Positions 16,356 to 23,823 of a DNA stretch of 64,000 nucleotides are shown one piece after another. The notes under the pieces were generated by a model. It was given only the letters and a program-made list of their open reading frames with translations, was not told the DNA's origin and searched no databases. A program made the position numbers and the translations under genes. This DNA is from Mitsuaria sp. PDC51. Lineage in GTDB: Bacteria > Pseudomonadota > Gammaproteobacteria > Burkholderiales > Burkholderiaceae_C. Every line of letters begins with the position of its first letter. Position 1 is the first letter of the stretch. Where the stretch lies: the NCBI RefSeq assembly GCF_900113225.1, contig NZ_FOZE01000001.1, forward strand, positions 2,604,001-2,668,000, read 5' to 3'.

Positions 16356-17090
16356 TCAGGACTTGCCCGATTCAGGCAGCAAGGCCTTGGCCGCCTCGAT
16401 CCGCATCGCCATCGGCAGCGTCGCGTCGTTCATGACGTGCAGCAGGAAGGCGCGGGGGTCGGTGAAGTTCGCCGGGATGGCTGACGGAACGGCAGGCGCC
16501 GACGTCACCTGCGGCGCTTCCGGCGTCGCCTCGCCGGTCGATGCGCGGTCCACGCGCCCGTCGGAGCGCGCGCCGTCGTCCTGTGGGCCGCGCGGCGCGA
16601 GGGCCGCCAGCGCCGCTTCCCACGCCTGCGGCGCGATCGACCTCAAGGACTTCAGCAGATCCGCCTGGCCTTCGGCGCCGGGCGGTATGTCCAGCCATGT
16701 CGCCTCGACGAACACCGGCGCGAGATCCGGTGCGACGAACGCCGACCATTGCCCTTCCCGGACTTCGGCCGGTACCACCGGCGGCTCCGTCAGGCAGCGA
16801 ATGCGCTGGCCCGCGATGCCGGCCAGGTATCGGGACTTCAGGCCTTCGAAGAAGGCGGCGGCCGCCTCCGGCGAGCATCCGCGCTCCAGCGAAAACCACA
16901 GCTGGTAGCTGTTCTCGCCAGCGATGGCGATGCCCGGCGCGGGCAGCGCAAGGTCGAGCTGCACGCCACGCCACACGTTGGCAAGCAGCTCCCAATCCGA
17001 CGGGCGCCCCACATCGAGCACGAGCGCGCGCGAGGCACCATCGGGGCCGGCGGCGTAGAGGCGTTGGAATTCAGCGGCGAGTCGGGACAC
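16356..17090 (-). CDS. Hypothetical protein
   Basis: 244 residues, no signal peptide or membrane helix. The N-terminal half is an alpha/beta region (ALVLDVGRPSDWELLANVWR, later IAIAGENSYQLWFSLE) ending in PGQ-type turns. A linker rich in Ala, Pro, Asp and Arg (about 160-205) leads to a short C-terminal motif, DPRAFLLHVMNDATLPMAMR, resembling a helical motif seen in some phage terminase small subunits. The GENSYQLWFSL segment recalls small primase-like domains, but I cannot confirm either link. It follows tdh in the same direction with a 42-nt gap and may be in that transcript. Confidence 0.6.
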   Translation of the reverse strand: MSRLAAEFQRLYAAGPDGASRALVLDVGRPSDWELLANVWRGVQLDLALPAPGIAIAGENSYQLWFSLERGCSPEAAAAFFEGLKSRYLAGIAGQRIRCLTEPPVVPAEVREGQWSAFVAPDLAPVFVEATWLDIPPGAEGQADLLKSLRSIAPQAWEAALAALAPRGPQDDGARSDGRVDRASTGEATPEAPQVTSAPAVPSAIPANFTDPRAFLLHVMNDATLPMAMRIEAAKALLPESGKS

Positions 17091-17132
17091 GGTGTGTTCA
17101 GGGCAACGAAGACAGCCCGTGACTCTACGTCC

Positions 17133-18110
17133 TCAGGCCTGCGCCGTCTGGGCGGCCGCGGCCCCCTGCTCGGCCTGCGCCTTCAGCGAGGCCAGCATGT
17201 CGTCGGCCATCGCGTCCAGGTCGTAGCCCAGCTTCCAGCCCCAGTCACGCTGGGCGACGCTGTCATCGATGGACTGCGGCCAGCTCGCGGCGATGTTCTG
17301 GCGGAAGTCCGGCGCGTAGTCGATCGTGAAGCCCGCGATGCGACGGCGGATCGACGCGGCGATCTGCTCCGGCGTGAAGCTCACGCCCGCCAGGTTGTAG
17401 CTGCCCCACTCGGTGATGCGTTCCGCCGGCGCCTCCATCAGCTCGATCGTCGCGCGCAGCGCATCCGGCATGTACATCATCGGCAGCGCCTGGTCCTCCT
17501 TCAGGAAGCAGGTGTAGCGGCCGTGCTTGAGCGCCTCGTGGAAGATCTCCACCGCGTAGTCGGTCGTGCCGCCGCCCGGGGGCGTCTTCCAGCTGATCAG
17601 GCCGGGATAACGCAGGCTGCGCACGTCGACGCCGTGGTTGGCGTGGTACCAGCGGCACCAGCCCTCGCCGGCCAGCTTGGAGATGCCGTAGATCGTCGTC
17701 GGGTCCATCACCGTCGTCTGCGGCGTGGCCTGCTTGGGCGTCTGCGGTCCGAAGGCGGCGATGGAACTCGGCCAGAACACGCGCTCCAGCTTCGCCGTGC
17801 GCGCCAGCTCCAGCACGTTCAGCAGGCCCTTCATGTTCAGGTCCCAGGCCCACATCGGATGCTTCTCGCCCGTGGCGGACAGCGCCGCGGCCAAGTGATA
17901 GATCTGCGTGATGCCGTGCCGCTTGACCACCGCCGCCAGCGCCGCCGCATCGGTGACGTCCAGCATCTCGTGGGTCAGCTGCGGCACGCGGCCCTGCGGG
18001 GCCACGTCGCTGGTGATGACATTGGCGTTGCCATGGCGCTTGGCCAGCTCCACCGCCAGTTCGGAACCGATCTGGCCGTTCGCGCCGATCAACAGGATCT
18101 TGGTCGTCAT
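17133..18110 (-). CDS. tdh: L-threonine 3-dehydrogenase, SDR/epimerase type
   Basis: 325 residues of the extended short-chain dehydrogenase fold, not the zinc-dependent type. The NAD-binding motif GANGQIG is residues 9-15, with Asp36 after strand 2. Catalytic residues are Ser115/116, Tyr141 and Lys145 in YGISK. SLRYPGLISWKTPPGGGTTD is characteristic of the epimerase-like threonine dehydrogenases. It oxidises threonine to 2-amino-3-ketobutyrate. The partner enzyme kbl is 21 nt upstream in the same direction, so the two-step conversion to glycine and acetyl-CoA is encoded as an operon. The C-terminal 20 residues are a non-conserved Ala/Gln tail. Confidence 0.92.
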   Translation of the reverse strand: MTTKILLIGANGQIGSELAVELAKRHGNANVITSDVAPQGRVPQLTHEMLDVTDAAALAAVVKRHGITQIYHLAAALSATGEKHPMWAWDLNMKGLLNVLELARTAKLERVFWPSSIAAFGPQTPKQATPQTTVMDPTTIYGISKLAGEGWCRWYHANHGVDVRSLRYPGLISWKTPPGGGTTDYAVEIFHEALKHGRYTCFLKEDQALPMMYMPDALRATIELMEAPAERITEWGSYNLAGVSFTPEQIAASIRRRIAGFTIDYAPDFRQNIAASWPQSIDDSVAQRDWGWKLGYDLDAMADDMLASLKAQAEQGAAAAQTAQA

Positions 18111-18131
18111 GGGGATCTTCTTCTCAGCGCC

Positions 18132-19349
18132 TTACTTCACCAGTCCCAGCTCGCGGCCCGCCTGCGCGAACGCGGCGACAGCCCGCTCCAAGTGCTCGCG
18201 CTCGTGCACCGCCGAGATCTGCACGCGCACCCGGGCCTGCTCCTTGGGCACCACCGGATAGAAGAAGCCGACCGCGTACACGCCCAGCTCCAGCAGCCGC
18301 GCGCTCAGTTGCTGCGCCTTGACCGCGTCGAACAACATCACCGGCACGATCGGATGCGTGCCCGGCTTGATCTGGAAACCCGCCTGCTGGATGGCCTCGC
18401 GGAAGAAGGCGGTGTTGGCCTCGAGCTTGTCGCGCAGCGCGGTGCTCCCTTCCAGCAGGTCCAGCACCGCGATGGACGCGCCGACGATGCTCGGCGCCAC
18501 CGTGTTGGAGAAGAGGTAGGGCCGCGAGCGCTGGCGCAGCAGCTCGATCACTTCCTTGCGCCCCGTCGTGAAGCCGCCCGACGCCCCGCCCAGCGCCTTG
18601 CCCAGCGTGCCGGTGATGATGTCGACCTTGCCGAACACGCCGCGGTACTCGTGGGTGCCGCGGCCGGTCTTGCCCATGAAGCCGCTGGCATGGCATTCGT
18701 CGATCGCCAGCAACGCGCCGAAGCGGTCGGTGATCTCGCGCATCTTGTCCAGTTGCGCGATCGTGCCGTCCATCGAGAACACGCCGTCGGTGAAGACCAT
18801 GACGTGACGCGCGCCGGCGGCGCGGGCCGCGGTCAGCTGCGCCTCCAGGTCGGCCATGTCGTTGTGCTTGTAGCGGAAGCGCTTGGCCTTGCACAGGCGG
18901 ATGCCGTCGATGATGGACGCGTGGTTCAGCTCGTCGCTGATGATCGCGTCCTGCTCGCCCAGCAGCGGCTCGAACAGCCCGCCGTTGGCGTCGAAGGCGG
19001 CGGCGTAGAGGATGGTGTCCTCGGTGCCGAGGAAACGCGCCAGGCGCTGCTCGAGTTCCTTGTGGATGTCCTGCGTGCCGCAGATGAAGCGCACCGACGA
19101 CAGGCCGTAGCCATGGGTGCGCAGCGCCTCGTGGGCGGCCTCCACCACCTTCGGATGCGAGGACAGCCCCAGGTAGTTGTTGGCGCACAGGTTGAGGACC
19201 TCGCGCCCGTCTCGCGTCTTGACGACGGCGCCCTGCGGGCTGGTGATGATGCGTTCGCTCTTGAAGAGGCCGGCGTCGCGGATGCCCTGCAGCTCGTTCT
19301 GCAGGTGGCGATAGAAGTCGTCGGTGGACGGGGAGGCGATGTTGGTCAT
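18132..19349 (-). CDS. kbl: Glycine C-acetyltransferase (2-amino-3-ketobutyrate CoA ligase)
   Basis: 405 residues from ATG 19349, selected because GCAGGAG lies just upstream. An alpha-oxoamine synthase: CANNYLGLSSHP near the N-terminus, GTQDIHKELE, the FDANGG substrate loop, DECHASGFMG, and PLP lysine Lys251 in GTLGKALGGASGG. It cleaves 2-amino-3-ketobutyrate with CoA to glycine and acetyl-CoA. First gene of the kbl-tdh operon; a palindrome in the divergent promoter region probably controls it together with the XRE-cupin gene. Confidence 0.93.
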   Translation of the reverse strand: MTNIASPSTDDFYRHLQNELQGIRDAGLFKSERIITSPQGAVVKTRDGREVLNLCANNYLGLSSHPKVVEAAHEALRTHGYGLSSVRFICGTQDIHKELEQRLARFLGTEDTILYAAAFDANGGLFEPLLGEQDAIISDELNHASIIDGIRLCKAKRFRYKHNDMADLEAQLTAARAAGARHVMVFTDGVFSMDGTIAQLDKMREITDRFGALLAIDECHASGFMGKTGRGTHEYRGVFGKVDIITGTLGKALGGASGGFTTGRKEVIELLRQRSRPYLFSNTVAPSIVGASIAVLDLLEGSTALRDKLEANTAFFREAIQQAGFQIKPGTHPIVPVMLFDAVKAQQLSARLLELGVYAVGFFYPVVPKEQARVRVQISAVHEREHLERAVAAFAQAGRELGLVK

Positions 19350-19379
19350 GCGGTGCTCCTGCGGCACAATCCGTTAAAT

Positions 19380-19391
19380 CGAACGCGTTCG
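19380..19391. promoter_or_regulatory. Palindrome between kbl-tdh and the XRE-cupin regulator
   Basis: CGAACGCGTTCG is a perfect 12-bp palindrome in the 130-nt divergent spacer, with a further half-site, ATCGAAC, at 19397-19403. It lies 31 nt before the kbl start. Likely operator of the adjacent regulator. Confidence 0.5.
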
Positions 19392-19479
19392 TTATATCGA
19401 ACAGCCGTGCAGTATCAAGGAAGAGCGGAGGCCGGTCAAGGCGCCTTCTTCCACCCCGGAACGCCCTCGCCCGCCTCAG

Positions 19480-20058
19480 ATGTCCGCCAATCCTTCCGAA
19501 AAACTGGAACCTCCCCGCGTGGGCGCGACGCTGCAGGCGCTGCGGCAAGCCCAGGGCCTGTCGCTGGACGAGCTGTCGCGGCGGGCGGGCGTCTCCAAGT
19601 CCATGCTCTCGCAGATCGAGCGCAACCAGGCCAATCCCACGGTGGCCGTGGTGTGGCGGCTTGCCAATGCGCTGCGGGTGGAGTTGTCGGAGCTGCTGGG
19701 CGGCGAGCGGCCCGCCGCCCCGCCGATCGAGGTGGTCGCCTCGCATGCGACGCCGGCGCTGTCGAGCCCGGACGGCCTGTGCCGGCTGCGCATCCTCGGC
19801 CCCATTGACCTGGCCGGCAACTTCGAGTGGTACGAGCTGACGGTGCAGCCCGGCGGCGCGCTCGAGTCCGCCGCGCACGAGCCCGGCTCCCGCGAGCACC
19901 TGAGCGTGCTGGCCGGTGAACTCGAGGTCACGGCCGGCGGCAGCCGCCAGCTCGTCAAGAGCGGCGAGACCGCGCGCTATGCCGTGGACGGCGCACACGC
20001 GATCCGCAACCTGTCGAAGAAGGCGGCGACGGCGCTGCTCGTGGTGCTGCACGCCTGA
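19480..20058 (+). CDS. XRE-family regulator with cupin domain
   Basis: 192 residues. Helix-turn-helix at about 14-70 (LRQAQGLSLDELSRRAGVSKSMLSQIERNQANPTVAVVWRLA); a cupin beta-barrel fills about 105-190 (FEWYELTVQPGGALESAAHE, later HLSVLAGELEV and SGETARYAVDGAHAIRN). Regulators of this class sense small ligands through the cupin and often control amino-acid catabolism. It is divergent from kbl-tdh with a palindrome between, so control of threonine catabolism is the natural reading. The stretch after its stop to 20168 holds nothing recognised. Confidence 0.9.
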   Translation: MSANPSEKLEPPRVGATLQALRQAQGLSLDELSRRAGVSKSMLSQIERNQANPTVAVVWRLANALRVELSELLGGERPAAPPIEVVASHATPALSSPDGLCRLRILGPIDLAGNFEWYELTVQPGGALESAAHEPGSREHLSVLAGELEVTAGGSRQLVKSGETARYAVDGAHAIRNLSKKAATALLVVLHA

Positions 20059-20168
20059 TCGCGGCGAACGCCCCGGATCACCTCCTGTTACTTGACCCGC
20101 GCGTCGTGGTCGAGACAATCGCCCGATTCGCGGAGGCGAGGGAGCGTATTGCAGTCAAGGCAGTCCAC

Positions 20169-20489
20169 ATGCAGCAACGCTCGTTTTCAGAGAAGCATCC
20201 CCACATCCCCACCCCGACCCAGCCGGCCACCGTCGACACCGAGACCCAGGCGAAGCAGCTCCAGCTGCTCGACGGTTCGGCGCGCCTGCGCGTGGCCGAG
20301 CAGCGCGCCCGCGAGCACCGCGCGCAACCGCTGATCGACAAGGCCGCGCTGCCGCTGGGCGCGACGCCCAAGTACGGCATGAAGCCCACCGGCGCCACGC
20401 GGCCCAAGCCGCCCTACCGGCGGGCGGTCTATTCGATCGTGGCCCTGCTGGCGGTGATCGGCGGCGCGGCCGTCACGCTGTGGCGCTAG
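20169..20489 (+). CDS. Small hypothetical single-pass membrane protein
   Basis: 106 residues from ATG 20169; the frame is open upstream but an earlier ATG has no ribosome binding site. Residues 1-85 are polar and mostly disordered. One C-terminal membrane helix (RAVYSIVALLAVIGGAAVTLW) ends the protein. The 3' end overlaps the convergent YihY gene by 17 nt. No family recognised. It is tail-anchored in topology. Confidence 0.5.
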   Translation: MQQRSFSEKHPHIPTPTQPATVDTETQAKQLQLLDGSARLRVAEQRAREHRAQPLIDKAALPLGATPKYGMKPTGATRPKPPYRRAVYSIVALLAVIGGAAVTLWR

Positions 20490-21768
20490 CCGCCAGCGCC
20501 GGCCGCTCGATCAGCGCGCCCAGCGTGGCGCGCCCCCAACCGGCCTGCTCCCACAGCGCCGCCAACCCCGGCTGGCGCTCGGCCAGCAGCGCGCGGACCA
20601 GCGGCTCGGCGCTCGTCGAGGCCGGCTCGCACAGCAGCACCACGCGCTGGGCGCCCTCCTCCTCAAGGCGACCAACCCAGTCCAGCTTCTGCAGCTGCTG
20701 AAGCACCGGCTCGAGCTGAAGCGGATCGACGCTCATGCGCTGCGACATCGCCAGCATCGACAGCCCCGACTCCCCGCCCGCGCGCGCGGCCTCGAGCTCC
20801 CGCACCACGTCCAGCGCCAGCGCCATCTGCATGCCGGGCCGGTTGCGGCGCACGCTGACGCCGCCGGCCAGCGCCGGCGCATTGGCCGCCAGGATCGCGC
20901 CCAGCAGCACGATCGACCAGCCGACGTAGATCCAGATCAGGAAGATCGGCACCGCCGCGAAGGCGCCGTAGAGCGTCGAATAGGTCGGCACCTGCTTCAC
21001 GTACCAGGCCAGCGCCTGCTTGGCCAAGTGAAAGGCCACCGCGACGAAGGCCGCCCCGGTCAGCGCGTGGCGCCAGCGCACGTCGGTGTTGGGCACGTAA
21101 TGGAAGAGCGCCGCGATCGCGCCCCACAGCACCACCAGGTCCACGCTGTTGAGCAGGACCACCAGGCCGCGCGGCATGTTGTCGACCAGGTCCCGGCTGT
21201 AGGTGATCAGCACGCTGGTGACGGTCAGGCTGCCGCCCAGCAGCAGCGGGCCCAGCGTCATCGCCGCCCAGTACACCAGCACCCGCTGCGCGATCGGACG
21301 CGGCCGCTGCACGCGCCAGATCTGGTTGAGCGTGCGGTCGATCGTCAGCATCAGCGACAGCGCCGTCACCGCCAGCACGATCAGGCCGACCACGCCCAGC
21401 CGGTTGGCCTTGGCCGCGAACTGCGTCAGCGACATCAGCACCGGGCGCGCGATGTTGTCGGGGATCAGCGACTTGAGGAAGTATTTCTCCAGCGCCGACT
21501 GGAAGCTGGAGAACATCGGGAACGCGGTGAACAGCGCCAGCGCCACGGTCAGCAGGGGCACGAGCGAGATCAGCGTGGTGAAGGTCAGGCTGCCGGCGGT
21601 CAGGCCCAGGCGCTCCTCCCGGAAGCGCTGCACGAACAGGCGCAGCGTGCGTGCGTAAGGCCAGGTCAACAGCTCGCGCGCGAGCTCGCGGATGCCCTCG
21701 CGCCAGCTCTGCGGCGGCGCCTGATCACTGCTAGGTTCCCTCAACATGCTGGCTATGATGCCAGCCAT
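20473..21768 (-). CDS. YihY-family inner-membrane protein with C-terminal winged-helix-like domain
   Basis: 431 residues. Residues about 35-310 are the YihY/BrkB membrane domain with six helices (FREERLGLTAGSLTFTTLISLVPLLTVALALF; DRTLNQIWRV; DVRWRHALTGAAFVAVAFHLAKQALAWYV). The C-terminal 120 residues are soluble (LEPVLQQLQKLDWVGRLEEE), typical of the longer beta-proteobacterial members. Function is unsettled for the family. It is transcribed divergently from DUF2069 with only 36 nt between starts. GAGGG before the first ATG supports that start. Confidence 0.9.
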   Translation of the reverse strand: MAGIIASMLREPSSDQAPPQSWREGIRELARELLTWPYARTLRLFVQRFREERLGLTAGSLTFTTLISLVPLLTVALALFTAFPMFSSFQSALEKYFLKSLIPDNIARPVLMSLTQFAAKANRLGVVGLIVLAVTALSLMLTIDRTLNQIWRVQRPRPIAQRVLVYWAAMTLGPLLLGGSLTVTSVLITYSRDLVDNMPRGLVVLLNSVDLVVLWGAIAALFHYVPNTDVRWRHALTGAAFVAVAFHLAKQALAWYVKQVPTYSTLYGAFAAVPIFLIWIYVGWSIVLLGAILAANAPALAGGVSVRRNRPGMQMALALDVVRELEAARAGGESGLSMLAMSQRMSVDPLQLEPVLQQLQKLDWVGRLEEEGAQRVVLLCEPASTSAEPLVRALLAERQPGLAALWEQAGWGRATLGALIERPALAASATA

Positions 21769-21804
21769 GTCAACCCTCGCCGCCGCCCCGCGGATCGCCT
21801 CGCG

Positions 21805-22248
21805 ATGACACCGACCGCGCCGCCCGCGACCGCGACGACCGCCCGCCCCCCGACCGCCCGCACCGAGCCGACCGCGCGCGAGCGCGGCAGCCGCCAGGTC
21901 GCGTTCCTCGCCACGCTGGCGCTGGCGCTGATCTGCCTGGCCTGGGAGCTGTGGCTCGCGCCGACCGGCCGCGGCACGCTCGCGATCAAGGCCCTGCCGC
22001 TGCTGCTGCCGCTGCCCGGCCTGTGGCGCTACCGGCTCTACACCTACCGCTGGGTCAGCCTGATGATCTGGCTCTACATGACCGAGGGTCTGGTGCGCGG
22101 CACCTCCGAGGGCGGCGCCGGCATGGCGCTGGCGTGGATCGAGGTCGCCCTGTCGCTGACGATCTTCATCGCCTGCGCGGCGCAGATCCGCCTGCGGCTG
22201 GCCCAGGCCCGCGCGGCCGAGGCCGGATCGACGGGAGACCCCGCATGA
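21805..22248 (+). CDS. DUF2069 membrane protein
   Basis: 147 residues from ATG 21805. A Thr/Ala/Pro-rich N-terminus (1-30) precedes four hydrophobic segments: QVAFLATLALALICLAWELW, LPLLLPLPGLW, VSLMIWLYMTEGLVRG and IEVALSLTIFIACAAQI. The fixed pattern YTYRWVSLMIWLYMTEG is diagnostic for DUF2069, a small family of unknown function. The stop codon overlaps the start of the following flavoprotein gene (ATGA). Confidence 0.85.
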   Translation: MTPTAPPATATTARPPTARTEPTARERGSRQVAFLATLALALICLAWELWLAPTGRGTLAIKALPLLLPLPGLWRYRLYTYRWVSLMIWLYMTEGLVRGTSEGGAGMALAWIEVALSLTIFIACAAQIRLRLAQARAAEAGSTGDPA

Positions 22249-23657
22249 GCGCCGCGCTGATCGACGCCCTGCGCGCCTGCCTGGGCCAGGCGCATGTCCT
22301 GCTGCCCGGCGAGCACGACCTTTCCGGCTACGAGCGCGACTGGCGCAAGCGCTACGCGGGCCGCGCGCTGGCGGTCGTGCGGCCGGCCGACACCGCGCAG
22401 GTCGCGGCGATCGTGTCGCTGGCGCGCGAGCACGGCGTGCCGCTGGTCCCGCAAGGCGGCAACACCGGCCTGGTGGGGGGCGGCGTGCCGGACGACTCCG
22501 GCACGCAATTGCTGCTGAGCCTGCAGCGGCTCAACCGCGTGCGCCAGATCGACGCCGCCAACCTGACCATGACCGTCGACGCCGGCTGCGTGCTGCAGCA
22601 GGTGCAGCAGGCGGCGCGGGACGCCGGCCTGCTCTTCCCGCTGAGCCTGGCCGCCGAAGGCAGCTGCACCATCGGCGGCAACCTGGCGACCAACGCCGGC
22701 GGCACCCAGGTGCTGCGCTACGGCAACGCGCGCGAGCTGTGCCTGGGCCTGGAAGTGGTGACCGCGGACGGGACCGTCTGGGACGGGCTGTCCGGCCTGC
22801 GCAAGGACAACACCGGCTACGACCTGCGCGACCTCTTCATCGGGTCGGAAGGCACGCTGGGCGTGATCACGGCCGCGACGCTGAAGCTGCATCCGTTGCC
22901 GCTGGCCCGGATGACGGCGCTGGCCGCCTGCGACACGCTGCGCGACGCGGTCGCGCTGCTGGGCCTGGCGCAGGCGCGCTGCGGCGCGGCGCTGACCGGC
23001 TTCGAGGTGATGAACGCGCTGTCGCTGGCCCTGGTGGGCAAGCATTTCCCGCAGTTGACGCAGCCGCTGGGCCCGAGGCCGTGGACGGTGCTGCTGGAGC
23101 TGTCGGACAGCGAGGGCGAGACCCATGCCCGCGCGCAGTTCGAGGCCCTGCTCGAGGACGCGCTGGAGCGCGGCGTCATCGACGACGCGGCGGTGGCCGA
23201 GACGCTGGCGCAGAGCCATGCGATGTGGCACCTGCGCGAGTCCATTCCGCTGGCGCAGAGCGAGGAAGGCCTGAACATCAAGCACGACATCGCGCTGCCG
23301 GTGTCGCGGATCCCCGATTTCGTCGAAGGCTGCGACCGGTTGCTGGCCGAGCGCTTCCCCGGTTCGCGGCTGGTGGACTTCGGCCACCTGGGCGACGGCA
23401 ACCTGCACTACAACGTCCAGGCGCCGGAGGGCGTCGCGCCCGCGGACTTCCTGCGCACGCACGAGGCGGCGGTCAACGCGCTGGTCTACGACCAGGTGGC
23501 CGCGCACGGCGGCTCGATCTCGGCCGAGCACGGCATCGGCCAGCTCAAACGCGAGGAGCTCGCGCAGCGCAAGAGCCCGGTGGCCCTGCAGCTGATGCGC
23601 CAGATCAAGCAGGCGCTGGATCCTCGCGGGCTGCTGAATCCCGGGCGGGTGGTCTAA
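22245..23657 (+). CDS. FAD-binding oxidoreductase (GlcD/D-2-hydroxyglutarate dehydrogenase type)
   Basis: 470 residues. PCMH-type FAD domain at about 35-215 (VVRPADTAQVAAIVSLAREH; VPQGGNTGLVGGG; EGSCTIGGNLATNAGGTQVLRYGNARE; GSEGTLGVIT). The C-terminal substrate domain has the metal-site motif FGHLGDGNLHYN and SAEHGIGQLKREEL. These enzymes oxidise D-2-hydroxyacids (D-lactate, glycolate, D-2-hydroxyglutarate) and pass electrons to quinone or ETF. The substrate cannot be decided from sequence by eye. No iron-sulfur (GlcF-like) subunit is adjacent, which favours a one-subunit D-lactate or D-2-hydroxyglutarate dehydrogenase. Confidence 0.9.
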   Translation: MSAALIDALRACLGQAHVLLPGEHDLSGYERDWRKRYAGRALAVVRPADTAQVAAIVSLAREHGVPLVPQGGNTGLVGGGVPDDSGTQLLLSLQRLNRVRQIDAANLTMTVDAGCVLQQVQQAARDAGLLFPLSLAAEGSCTIGGNLATNAGGTQVLRYGNARELCLGLEVVTADGTVWDGLSGLRKDNTGYDLRDLFIGSEGTLGVITAATLKLHPLPLARMTALAACDTLRDAVALLGLAQARCGAALTGFEVMNALSLALVGKHFPQLTQPLGPRPWTVLLELSDSEGETHARAQFEALLEDALERGVIDDAAVAETLAQSHAMWHLRESIPLAQSEEGLNIKHDIALPVSRIPDFVEGCDRLLAERFPGSRLVDFGHLGDGNLHYNVQAPEGVAPADFLRTHEAAVNALVYDQVAAHGGSISAEHGIGQLKREELAQRKSPVALQLMRQIKQALDPRGLLNPGRVV

Positions 23658-23666
23658 AGGCGCGCG

Positions 23667-23730
23667 GCGCTTCCCCCGGGCGCTTCTCCCGAGCGCTTTC
23701 CCCCGGGCGCTTTCGGCGAGCGCTTTCCTT
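23667..23730. repeat. Short tandem repeat, five copies of a 13-14-nt unit
   Basis: Five copies beginning GCGCTT start at 23667, 23680, 23693, 23707 and 23720, with C/G-rich spacers such as CCCCCGG. The array directly follows the flavoprotein stop codon and precedes the sensor kinase. Confidence 0.6.
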
Positions 23731-23823
23731 TAGAGAGGCCAGTCACCGGCGCTTGCACGGATCGTGCTGGCCGCGCGGGCACAATCCTCGCGCTTGCGCG
23801 TGCCTTCCCGTCTCTCCGTCTCG

